From: Hyphomicrobiaceae bacterium
GTDB lineage: Bacteria > Pseudomonadota > Alphaproteobacteria > Rhizobiales > Hyphomicrobiaceae
DNA: 64,000 bases
NCBI GenBank assembly: GCA_022844275.1
Contig: JALHMB010000002.1
Coordinates: 372,001 to 436,000 of the forward strand
Reading direction: 5' to 3'
Shown here in pieces: positions 36,803-44,556 of this stretch. The position numbers and the translations under genes were made by a program. The notes under the pieces are model-generated. The model had not been told where the DNA came from. It searched no databases and worked only from the letters and a program-made list of their open reading frames with translations. Each line of letters begins with the position of its first letter. Positions within the stretch are counted from its first letter, which is position 1.

Positions 36803-37603
36803 TCAGGTCTCCCAGGGTACGCCGCCCGCATAGGTCAGATACGGTATGCCCGCGATCCAACCGGAATCGACGGGCAGCAGAATGCCAGTGATCGTGCGTG
36901 CCTGATCTGAGGCGAGGAACGAGACAGCCGCCGCGATATCCGATGGCTCGGGCAGCGTCTTGAGCGCGTGCACGCTCATGATCTTGTTCATATCCCGCTG
37001 GCCGGAGGCGACCTTGGCGCGCAGCGGCGGCGTCATCACGTAGGTCGGTCCGACGCTGTTCACGCGGATGTTGTGGCGGCCGAGCTCGACGGCAAGGAGC
37101 TGCGTCAGGCGCGCGATGGCGGCCTTGCCGATATTGTAGGCGGGGATCGGCAGAGGCTGGACGGAATTGATCGAGCCAATGGTGACGATGGCGCCGCGCT
37201 GCTCCGGGATCATGCGCCGCGCGAACGAGCGGCAGGCGTGGAGCGTGCCGTTGTAGTTGACCTGCCACATGCGGTCATGGGCGGCCATGTCCATGTCGAG
37301 AATGGACTCGGTGTTGGGAATGAGGCCCGCCGATGTCACGAGCACGCGCGGCGCACCCATTTCCTTCGCTATGGTCTCGGCCGCCGCTTCGACGGCCTCG
37401 GCATTGGCGACATCGCAGCGCCAGGCGCGGGCTCCGTTGCCGATATCGCGCGCGACGGCCTCTGCCGCCTCCGTGTTCACGTCGAGGATGGCAATGCGAT
37501 AGCCGTCCGCCGCCAGCCGGCGCGCCGACGCCTCTCCAATACCGCTCGATCCGCCCGTGATGACGGCAATGCCTGCCTCAACTCTCCCGGCTTCTTTGGC
37601 CAT
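36803..37603 (-). CDS. Short-chain dehydrogenase/reductase (SDR)
   Basis: A 266-residue NAD(P)-dependent SDR. The cofactor motif TGGSSGIGEASA is at about residue 16. The catalytic Ser (IGSINS), Tyr and Lys (AYNIGK) are present, and the C-terminal GILLPVDSGW fits the family. The start at 37603 (MAKEAG) is followed by the usual short N-terminal region. The substrate cannot be named; it resembles 3-oxoacyl reductase or sugar-alcohol dehydrogenase types. Probably co-transcribed with apt. Confidence 0.9.
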   Translation of the reverse strand: MAKEAGRVEAGIAVITGGSSGIGEASARRLAADGYRIAILDVNTEAAEAVARDIGNGARAWRCDVANAEAVEAAAETIAKEMGAPRVLVTSAGLIPNTESILDMDMAAHDRMWQVNYNGTLHACRSFARRMIPEQRGAIVTIGSINSVQPLPIPAYNIGKAAIARLTQLLAVELGRHNIRVNSVGPTYVMTPPLRAKVASGQRDMNKIMSVHALKTLPEPSDIAAAVSFLASDQARTITGILLPVDSGWIAGIPYLTYAGGVPWET

Positions 37604-37807
37604 TCGTCTTCTCCCCTGGTCACCGGCGGGCGCTGCGCCGCCTGCTTTTCTGAGATCAGTAAGGTTAGCCGAAGGCGGGAGCCACAACCAGGGCTCGAAA
37701 TGGCGCGCTGGTCTTATTGCACGGTAGGGCGCCGACAGGTATCAGTCACGCGACCGCGCGCCAGCTAAAGGCGCCGGCAGGTCGCCAAGATCAGTGCCGG
37801 GCCAAGC

Positions 37808-38266
37808 ATGGATAATTTGAAACTCATTGCCCTCGATGCCGAAGACCTCCAGGTCGTTTCCGCGCACCTGCAGGATGCGGTGCTGAAAGTGGCTGACATG
37901 GCTTTCGTGCCACGCGAGCGGCGCTTTGCGGCGGTTTTGAACCGCTTCGATTGGACGTCGGTGCAGCCGGGGGACAAGACGAAGGCCCCGACGCGACGGC
38001 AGGCAGCCTTGCGCTTCGAACGTGTGCTCGGCGCGCAGGTGAGCGGCATCGACCTCAAGGCGGGGCAGGATGTTCTGGCGCTCCTGGCCCTGCAGTTCGA
38101 GCCCACTTCGACAGAGGATCCGCAGGGTTATTTGTCACTCGTCTTCGCGGGTGGGGGCGTGGTGCGGCTGCACGTCGAGTGCATCGAGTGCGAGATGAAG
38201 GATCTTGGTCCGGCGTGGCAGGCGCGCGCGGTGCCGAAGCACCCGGATGACGAGGCGGCGCACTGA
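37808..38266 (+). CDS. DUF2948 family protein
   Basis: A 152-residue conserved alphaproteobacterial protein of unknown function, recognised from LKLIALDAEDLQVVSAHLQDAV at its N-terminus (first 20 residues or so), the middle block RRFAAVLNRFDW and its position directly upstream of hisD. It begins a run found in many relatives: DUF2948, hisD, UPF0262, low-molecular-weight phosphatase. Here a palindromic repeat has come between it and hisD. No strong ribosome-binding site is seen before the ATG. Confidence 0.88.
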   Translation: MDNLKLIALDAEDLQVVSAHLQDAVLKVADMAFVPRERRFAAVLNRFDWTSVQPGDKTKAPTRRQAALRFERVLGAQVSGIDLKAGQDVLALLALQFEPTSTEDPQGYLSLVFAGGGVVRLHVECIECEMKDLGPAWQARAVPKHPDDEAAH

Positions 38267-38284
38267 GGAAAGCAGGGATTGAAT

Positions 38285-38406
38285 CCCCTCTCCCCGTCCT
38301 TACGGGGAGAGGGTTAGGGTGAGGGGCGGCCACATCGCAGACGCTTGCGTATGCCGCCGCCCCTCACCCCGATCCTCTCCCCATTGAAGACAATGGGGAG
38401 AGGGGA
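38285..38406. repeat. Dispersed palindromic repeat, copy 2 (CCCTCTCCCC-type element)
   Basis: A second copy of the element at 29142-29258, with the same order of parts. The first hairpin is CCCTCTCCCC (38286-38295) / GGGGAGAGGG (38304-38313), followed by TTAGGGTGAGGGGCGGC. The second hairpin is CCTCTCCCCATTG/CAATGGGGAGAGG (about 38373-38404). The second hairpin ends about 20 bases before the hisD start and could affect hisD transcription or translation. Confidence 0.8.
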
Positions 38407-38423
38407 AAAAGTTGGAACAACAC

Positions 38424-39752
38424 ATGCCGACACGCCTTACGACATCCGATGCCGGCTTCGAGGCGGCCTTCCGTAGCTTCCTCGCGCAGAAGCGCGAGGT
38501 CTCGGAGGACATGGACGCGCAGGTCCGCTCCATCCTTGCCGACGTGCGGGCGCGGGGTGACGCGGCACTGATCGCGTTCACGCAACGCTTCGACCGCTTC
38601 GATGTGGGGGCGAAGGGCTTGCGCATCACGGCAGAGGAGATCGCGGCCGCCGTAGCATCGGCCGATACCGAGACCGTTGCCGCGCTCACGCTCGCGCGCG
38701 ACCGCATTGCCGCCTATCACCAGCGCCAGGTGCCGCATGACGACCGCTACCGCGATGCACTGGGCGTCGAACTCGGAGGACGCTGGACAGCCGTCGAGGC
38801 GGTTGGGCTCTACGTGCCGGGTGGCACGGCCTCCTATCCGAGTTCAGTGCTGATGAATGCTGTGCCGGCGCGCGTCGCCGGTGTGCCGCGTATTGTCATG
38901 GCAGTGCCGGCGCCGGACGGCGTACTTAATCCGCTCGTACTCGTCGCCGCGCACTTGGCTGGTGTCGAGGAGATCTATCGCGTTGGTGGTGCCCAGGCCG
39001 TGGCGGCGCTCGCCTATGGCACGGAGACGATCGCGCCGGTCGCCAAGATCGTCGGACCCGGGAATGCCTATGTCGCCGCAGCCAAGCGGCAGGTGTTCGG
39101 GACGGTCGGCATCGACTCAATTGCTGGACCATCCGAGGTTCTCGTCATCGCCGATCGCGACAACGATCCGGAATGGATCGCCGCCGACCTCCTTGCGCAG
39201 GCCGAGCACGACACCGCCGCGCAGTCCATCCTCATGACGGACGATGCGGCGTTCGCGGATGCGGTCAGTGCTGCAGTGGAGCGACAACTCAAAATTCTCC
39301 CGCGCGGCGCGATCGCGGCCGAGAGTTGGCGCGACTACGGCGCCGTGATCCTTCTCAAAGATCTCAATGAGGCACCGGCGCTCGCAAATCGCATCGCGGC
39401 CGAGCACCTGCAGATTGCCGTGCGCGATCCCGATCGCCTCGCCGATGCCATCCGCAATGCGGGCGCGATCTTCCTCGGTGCTCACACGCCCGAGGTGATC
39501 GGCGACTACGTCGCGGGCTCCAACCACGTGCTGCCGACGGCTCGCAGCGCGCGCTTCTCGTCGGGCCTCGGCGTCCTCGATTTCATGAAGCGCACGTCGA
39601 TCCTGCGCCTCGACGAGGCGTCGCTCGCGGCGCTCGGGCCGGCCGCCATGCGGCTCGCTTCGGCCGAGGGGCTCGAAGCGCATCGCCGTTCCATTGCCGT
39701 GCGGCTCGGGCCAAATGCGACGGCCGCAGGAACGCGCAAGGAGGACACGTGA
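38424..39752 (+). CDS. hisD: Histidinol dehydrogenase
   Basis: Oxidises L-histidinol to L-histidine in two NAD-dependent steps. The 442 residues include VEAVGLYVPGGTASYPSSVL, VGGAQAVAALAYGTETI, KIVGPGNAYVAAAKR, GIDSIAGPSEVLV, AEHLQI and GSNHVLPT, which together carry the zinc and catalytic residues. The ATG at 38424 is preferred over a TTG four codons upstream. Its last codons overlap the GTG of the UPF0262 gene by four bases. Confidence 0.98.
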   Translation: MPTRLTTSDAGFEAAFRSFLAQKREVSEDMDAQVRSILADVRARGDAALIAFTQRFDRFDVGAKGLRITAEEIAAAVASADTETVAALTLARDRIAAYHQRQVPHDDRYRDALGVELGGRWTAVEAVGLYVPGGTASYPSSVLMNAVPARVAGVPRIVMAVPAPDGVLNPLVLVAAHLAGVEEIYRVGGAQAVAALAYGTETIAPVAKIVGPGNAYVAAAKRQVFGTVGIDSIAGPSEVLVIADRDNDPEWIAADLLAQAEHDTAAQSILMTDDAAFADAVSAAVERQLKILPRGAIAAESWRDYGAVILLKDLNEAPALANRIAAEHLQIAVRDPDRLADAIRNAGAIFLGAHTPEVIGDYVAGSNHVLPTARSARFSSGLGVLDFMKRTSILRLDEASLAALGPAAMRLASAEGLEAHRRSIAVRLGPNATAAGTRKEDT

Positions 39753-40234
39753 GCGACGCTCCCGATGCGCCCCGTTCACGGCTCGTCGGCATAAGGCTCG
39801 ACGAGGCCTCGATCGCACGCGGCAACTCGAATATCGAGCACGAGCGCGAAGTCGCGATCTACGACATCATCGATTCCAATACATTCGATGTGGAAGGACG
39901 TGACGGTCCGTTCACGCTGAAGCTTGCGGTCATCGAAGATAGGCTTCATTTCATCATCGATACGGAGCCGGCCACGGGCGAGCACACGTTTATGCTCTCG
40001 CTCTCGCCGCTGAAGCGCGTCATGAAGGACTACTTCATCGTCTGCGACAGCTACTACAAGGCCATCCGCACGGCGCCGCCTTCGCGCATTCAGGCCATCG
40101 ACATGGGCCGGCGCGGTCTTCATGACGAAGGCAGTCGCGTGCTCGTAGAGCGCCTCAAGGGCAAGATCAACGTCGACCACGACACGGCGCGGCGCCTCTT
40201 CACGCTGATCTGCGCGCTCCACTGGAAAGGCTGA
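39749..40234 (+). CDS. UPF0262 family protein
   Basis: A 161-residue alphaproteobacterial protein with no known function. Recognised by FTLKLAVIEDRLHFIID, LSLSPLKRVMKDYFIVCDSYY and the conserved place after hisD. The start is a GTG at 39749 overlapping the hisD stop (GTGA), so it is translationally coupled. No membrane or signal segment. Confidence 0.92.
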   Translation: MSDAPDAPRSRLVGIRLDEASIARGNSNIEHEREVAIYDIIDSNTFDVEGRDGPFTLKLAVIEDRLHFIIDTEPATGEHTFMLSLSPLKRVMKDYFIVCDSYYKAIRTAPPSRIQAIDMGRRGLHDEGSRVLVERLKGKINVDHDTARRLFTLICALHWKG

Positions 40235-40240
40235 CGTAGC

Positions 40241-40726
40241 ATGCCGGGGGGTGCGGCGAGCGATGAAGGCAACGCCCGCGAGCTGCCCGGCGCCGTGCTG
40301 TTCGCCTGTACCATGAACGTGGTGCGCTCGCCCATAGCCGCCGCGATCCTGCGCCATCTCGCGGGCAGGCGCGTCTATGTTTCCTCGGCCGGCGTGCGTG
40401 CAGGCGCCGAGAGAGATCCTTTTGTCACGGCCGTAATGGACGAGATCGGCATCGACGTTTCGGCACATGCGCCGCTCGCGCTCGCCGATCTCGACGACAC
40501 GTCGTTCGATCTCATCGTGTCGCTCTCGCCGGAAGCGCATCACTCGGCGCTGGAACTCACGCGCACCATGGCCGTCGATGTCGAGTATTGGCCGACCTTC
40601 GATGCCTCGCTCATGGTCGGCCAGGGAAATCGCGAGCAGACCCTCGACGTGTACCGGCGCGTGCGCGACCAACTGTTCGAGCGCATCAAGCGGCGCTTCG
40701 GCTTCGAGGGCGGACCGAGCGTGTGA
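40241..40726 (+). CDS. Low-molecular-weight protein-tyrosine-phosphatase family protein
   Basis: A 161-residue protein of the LMW-PTP/arsenate-reductase fold. The P-loop CTMNVVRS (Cys23-x5-Arg29) is close to the canonical CxxNxxRS. The C-terminal aspartate motif may be in EYWPTFDAS, which lacks the usual DP pair. It is the last gene of the DUF2948-hisD-UPF0262-phosphatase run, 6 bases after UPF0262. Enzymatic activity is likely but its target is unknown. Confidence 0.88.
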   Translation: MPGGAASDEGNARELPGAVLFACTMNVVRSPIAAAILRHLAGRRVYVSSAGVRAGAERDPFVTAVMDEIGIDVSAHAPLALADLDDTSFDLIVSLSPEAHHSALELTRTMAVDVEYWPTFDASLMVGQGNREQTLDVYRRVRDQLFERIKRRFGFEGGPSV

Positions 40727-40747
40727 CGCGCGGCCCCCCTTTGCGCG

Positions 40748-41320
40748 CTACTGCGGGAAGGGCTCGAGGTCCGCCTTACTGCCCTCCGGCAGTGGTGCGC
40801 GCGAGACGTTCAGGATCATCGCGAGCAGGCTGTAGTAGCCGTGGATGCCGATCATATCGATCACGCCGCGCTCACCGAAATGCTCCTTGGCGCGCGCATA
40901 GGTCGGGTCGCTGACCGAGCGGTTTCGCGACAGCTCGTCGATGAAGTCGTAGATCGCGGCCTCGTCAGCGGCCATCTTCGCGGGACGGCGGCCCTCGGCG
41001 ATGGCGTCGATGATCTCGGCAGCAAGGCCCGTCTTCTCGGCGATAATGCGGTGATGGTGCCACTCGAAGACCTGTGACCACACGCGCGCCGTCATGAGGA
41101 TGACCATCTCGGAGCGGCGCGGCTCAAGCGCACTGTTGAAGCGCAGATATTCGCCCGTCTTCTGCAGGCGGTTCATGAAATCGGGGCTGCGCAGCAGGGG
41201 GATGAACGGGCCGACGAGGTGGCCGCGCGGGCCGGAGACGATATCCTTGACGACGGCTTTCTGCGCCTCCGTCATTTGGGCATCGGGGATCATGGGCATG
41301 CGCGGCGTGCGGGCGGTCAT
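40748..41320 (-). CDS. Carboxymuconolactone decarboxylase family protein
   Basis: A 190-residue AhpD-like helical protein. The CMD core runs from about 60 to 130 (RRSEMVILMTARVWSQVFEWHHH). The histidine-rich EWHHHRI takes the place where peroxidase-type members have CxxC, so thiol redox activity is not expected. It is downstream of the cupin gene with a 36-base gap and AAAGGA before its ATG; the two form an operon. Function likely in aromatic or lactone catabolism, by inference. Confidence 0.87.
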   Translation of the reverse strand: MTARTPRMPMIPDAQMTEAQKAVVKDIVSGPRGHLVGPFIPLLRSPDFMNRLQKTGEYLRFNSALEPRRSEMVILMTARVWSQVFEWHHHRIIAEKTGLAAEIIDAIAEGRRPAKMAADEAAIYDFIDELSRNRSVSDPTYARAKEHFGERGVIDMIGIHGYYSLLAMILNVSRAPLPEGSKADLEPFPQ

Positions 41321-41356
41321 GTGGTGATTTCCTTTGATTGCTTTTGTCGCGAAGGC

Positions 41357-41767
41357 TCAGGTACCGCTCTTCGTGTCCCAGCCGACCGTGTCCTTGTCGA
41401 GGAACTTGTTGGGCTTGAGGAAGATCGAGAGCACGAGGCAGCCCTTCGGAGAATGCGCGTTGTGGCGATTGCCGGCGGGGCGCCAGACGAAGTTGCCGGG
41501 CGTCGCGATGCCTTCCTCGTCCTCGAGCGTGCCTTCGAGCACCCAGGTCTGCTCGATCTCAACGTGCTCGTGGTACGGGAGCTGGGTGCCCGGTGCGAAG
41601 CGGAACAGCGCGGTGATGAGGCCGCTCTCCTTATCTTCGACAAGCACTTTCATGTCGACGCCGGGAAAGCGCGTCTCCTGCCAGGGCAGCTCCGCGACAT
41701 TCAGATAGCGCGAGGCGAGCGGGCCGAGCTTGTCGGCATCCTTGAGAAAGGGCGTGGTGGCGACCAT
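41357..41767 (-). CDS. ChrR-like cupin domain protein
   Basis: A 136-residue cupin. Motif 1 is seen in PYHEHVEIEQTWVLEG (two His and a Glu as metal ligands) and motif 2 in PGNFVWRPAGNRHNAHS (a His ligand). This pattern is that of ChrR/anti-ECFsigma-type or acetylacetone-dioxygenase-type cupins. The gene is first in a pair with the CMD family gene. Substrate unknown. Confidence 0.87.
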   Translation of the reverse strand: MVATTPFLKDADKLGPLASRYLNVAELPWQETRFPGVDMKVLVEDKESGLITALFRFAPGTQLPYHEHVEIEQTWVLEGTLEDEEGIATPGNFVWRPAGNRHNAHSPKGCLVLSIFLKPNKFLDKDTVGWDTKSGT

Positions 41768-41873
41768 GGCGGGCGAACTCCCTGTCGATGTTCTTTGGTT
41801 TTGAAGTACCGCGCCAGATTTCCACCCGCAGCGGCACCTGTCAAACAGGGAGGTTAGCAGAGGGCCGGATCGA

Positions 41874-42398
41874 CTATAGCTTCTCGTCGCGTTTTAGAGA
41901 CTTGAAAATTCGGTCGCGATTGTCGGTCATCAAGCGTAGGTGGGCGTCGGGAATATCCTTTGGAAACCCTGCCGCGGCTTCCCTCATGGGCGCCAGCATG
42001 GCTTCCTTGGCCTCGGATGGTATGCGGGCATTGCCCTCGATCAGGGCAATGCGTTCGCGCATGGCATCCGATGGGTTCTTGAAAGTGCTCGTGCGCGGAT
42101 CGAAGCCGCTGAAGAGGATACCGGCATACGCGATCGTCGTGCCGCACTGCTCGAAAGATGCAAAGCCGGCTTCGGTGCAAATGCGCTCCATGTGCGGCCG
42201 CGCGGCATCATCGGTCTTGGGCGCATCGGAAGAAGCATTAAGTGCTGCCATGGCCGGAACGGCGCGCAACCAGCCGTCGAGTAGAGTCTGATCGAATTGC
42301 GCGGCTACCGCTGTCTGGGTTTGTGCCGGGGATTGGCCAATCGGCATCGCGGCAATGCCTGCGGCGACAGCGAGCATCGAGAGCATTGAGCGGATCAC
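41874..42398 (-). CDS. Small exported protein of unknown function
   Basis: A 174-residue protein with a signal peptide (about 1-27, VIRSMLSMLAVAAGIAAMP). Two cysteines (MERICTEAG and FEQCGTT) could form a disulfide. The rest is mostly helical with no recognised motif. The start is a GTG at 42398 with GGAGG eight bases upstream; the long open frame upstream is not used. It lies between the glycosyltransferase gene and the cupin gene on the same strand. Confidence 0.72.
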   Translation of the reverse strand: MIRSMLSMLAVAAGIAAMPIGQSPAQTQTAVAAQFDQTLLDGWLRAVPAMAALNASSDAPKTDDAARPHMERICTEAGFASFEQCGTTIAYAGILFSGFDPRTSTFKNPSDAMRERIALIEGNARIPSEAKEAMLAPMREAAAGFPKDIPDAHLRLMTDNRDRIFKSLKRDEKL

Positions 42399-42471
42399 GA
42401 CAGAACCTCCACGGTAGCACGGCCTGTGCGAGCTTGGTCGCGGTAGCCCGCGAGAAGGTTCAAGACCTCTA

Positions 42472-43680
42472 CTACCGGAAACGCTTAGCCAAATGCGTCC
42501 CGAGCAGGCTGTCATACGCTTCGAGGGTCTGGCGCTGCATGGCGGCGACCGTGAAGCGGGCAGCAATCGAGGCAATGGCGCGGGCACTCATGGCTTGGCG
42601 CTGAGCGTCGGGCATGGCGAGTGCCTCGGCAATGGCCGCGGCGAGGGCTGGCGCTTCATTCGGCGGCACATGCCAGCCCGTGGCCTCGTCGCGCGGCACG
42701 TCGGGCGGCGCGAGCACGATCTCCGGCGGCGCGCCGATATTGGTCGTAATGGTCGGGCAACCAACCGCCAGAGCCTCTGCGGCCGCACGTCCGAAAGCCT
42801 CGGGCTCGATCGAGGCGACCACAGTGACATGCGCAACGGCGAATGCCGCGGCAATGTCCTCGACATGGCCGACGAGGCGTACGTAGTCCGCAATGCCCTG
42901 CTCGGCCGCTCGGCGCCGAAGGCCATTGGCATAGTCATCACGGCCTTGCGCATCACCGGCCAGGATCAGCACGGCATCTCCCAGATGGCCCTCGGCATTG
43001 AGGCGCGCCATGGCATCGATGACGCTCTGCTGCCCCTTCCAAGTGGTGAGGCGCGCCGCGTGAAGGATCACGCGCTGATCGGGGCCAATGCCCCACGCAG
43101 CGCGGAGACGAGCGCGGCGAGCAGCGTCAATGGCGTCTGGCGAGAAGCGGGCGATATCGACGCCGCGCGGGATGATCCGTGGCGTACCCGCAAGCGTACC
43201 GTAGCGCGCGCGGATGAGGTCCGATGTGTAGCGCGAGTTCGCGATGACGATATCGCCGCGCGCCATGACGCTGTTGTAGAGCCGTTTGAGGCGTCCGCGC
43301 TCGCCATAGGCGCCGTGGTAGGTCGTGACAAACGACACTTTGGTCTGCCGCGCCGCCATCAGGGCACTCCACGCCGGCGCGCGGCTGCGGGCATGGAGCA
43401 GCGAGACCGAACGCTCGCGGACAATGCGGGCGAGGCGGCGGCCGTTGGCAAGGATCGTCAGCGGGTTCTTGCTTTCGAGCGGCAGGGTGATGATCTCGCC
43501 GCCGAGGGACGTGATGCGCTCGGCCATGCGCCCGCCTTCGGTCGCGACGAGGGCGCGTGTACCCGCGCGCACGAGCGCATCGACGATCTCGATGGTGGAG
43601 AGTTCGGCGCCGCCGGTATCGAGCTGCGGCACGATCTGCAGTATGGTCGGCACCTGATCGGCCATGCGTCCGGCTGTCAT
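42472..43680 (-). CDS. GT4-family glycosyltransferase
   Basis: A roughly 402-residue GT-B glycosyltransferase of the GT4 type. N-terminal TILQIVPQLDTGGAELST, the middle RVILHAARLTTWKGQQSVIDA and the C-terminal EPEAFGRAAAEALAVGCPTI (the EX7E nucleotide-sugar motif) are visible. Members build LPS or other surface glycans. The start is uncertain: ATG at 43680 (MTAGRM) or 43665 (MADQVP); neither has a strong ribosome-binding site. It is divergent from the alpha/beta hydrolase gene with a 47-base gap. Confidence 0.92.
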   Translation of the reverse strand: MTAGRMADQVPTILQIVPQLDTGGAELSTIEIVDALVRAGTRALVATEGGRMAERITSLGGEIITLPLESKNPLTILANGRRLARIVRERSVSLLHARSRAPAWSALMAARQTKVSFVTTYHGAYGERGRLKRLYNSVMARGDIVIANSRYTSDLIRARYGTLAGTPRIIPRGVDIARFSPDAIDAARRARLRAAWGIGPDQRVILHAARLTTWKGQQSVIDAMARLNAEGHLGDAVLILAGDAQGRDDYANGLRRRAAEQGIADYVRLVGHVEDIAAAFAVAHVTVVASIEPEAFGRAAAEALAVGCPTITTNIGAPPEIVLAPPDVPRDEATGWHVPPNEAPALAAAIAEALAMPDAQRQAMSARAIASIAARFTVAAMQRQTLEAYDSLLGTHLAKRFR

Positions 43681-43727
43681 ATGGAAGATGTGGGCCTCTG
43701 AGGTCCGCGAAGTCGAGGGTTTATAGG

Positions 43728-44555
43728 ATGGCAGAGGCCGAACCACAATTTCTGCGCGTTGGCGGGGCGGCTGGGGACGCGCCCGGAGACGCTTCTGGGC
43801 GCCGCATCGCCTATCTGACGGATCCGGGCGCGCCAGGAAAGTCCCCTGGCGTGATGTGGCTCTCGGGTCTCAAGTCCGAGATGACGAGCACCAAGGCCTC
43901 GGTTCTTGCGGCCTGGGCGGCAAAGCACGGCCATCCCTGCACACGCTTCGATTATTCAGGGCATGGTCAGTCGGAGGGGCGTTTCGAGGATGGCACGATC
44001 GGTGCCTGGCTCGAGGAGGCACTGGCCGTTTTCAAAAAGGTCACGCGGGGGCCGCAGATCCTCGTCGGGTCGAGCATGGGCGGTTATATCGCGCTGCTCC
44101 TGCTGCGGGCGCTCATGCGTGACGCGCCCACCGAGGCGGCGCGCGTCAAGGGGCTGCTGCTGATCGCGCCGGCCTGGGATATGACCGAGCGCCTCATGTG
44201 GGCGCGCTTTCCCGAGAACGTGCGCCGCGAGATCATGGAGAAGGGCATTTATCATCGCCCTTCGAAATACGGCGATGGCGACTATGCGCTCTCACGGCAC
44301 CTGATTGAGGAAGGGCGCAATCACCTGATCGGCGATGCGCCATTCGACCCCGGTCGGCCCATCCATGTGCTGCACGGGCTGCTCGATCCGGATGTGCCCT
44401 GGGAGCACACTCTCGATCTGGTCGCGCACCTCTCGGGAGATCACGTGCAGGTCTCGGCGGTGCCGGATGGCGAGCACCGCCTGTCGCGACCCGAGGATCT
44501 CGATCTCATGATCCGCGCGCTCGAAGGGCTGGCGGGCGTTTCCTACGCGACGTGA
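43728..44555 (+). CDS. Alpha/beta hydrolase
   Basis: A 275-residue serine hydrolase of the alpha/beta fold. The nucleophile elbow is GSSMGGY; the acid fits the Asp in HGLLDPDVPW and the base the His in PDGEHRLS. It resembles the human ABHD10/YqiA-like group in having SGLKSEMTSTKA and FDYSGHGQSEG, where members are thioesterases or depalmitoylases. The ATG at 43728 has TAGG immediately upstream only. It ends one base before the convergent coiled-coil gene. Confidence 0.9.
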   Translation: MAEAEPQFLRVGGAAGDAPGDASGRRIAYLTDPGAPGKSPGVMWLSGLKSEMTSTKASVLAAWAAKHGHPCTRFDYSGHGQSEGRFEDGTIGAWLEEALAVFKKVTRGPQILVGSSMGGYIALLLLRALMRDAPTEAARVKGLLLIAPAWDMTERLMWARFPENVRREIMEKGIYHRPSKYGDGDYALSRHLIEEGRNHLIGDAPFDPGRPIHVLHGLLDPDVPWEHTLDLVAHLSGDHVQVSAVPDGEHRLSRPEDLDLMIRALEGLAGVSYAT

Positions 44556-44556
44556 G

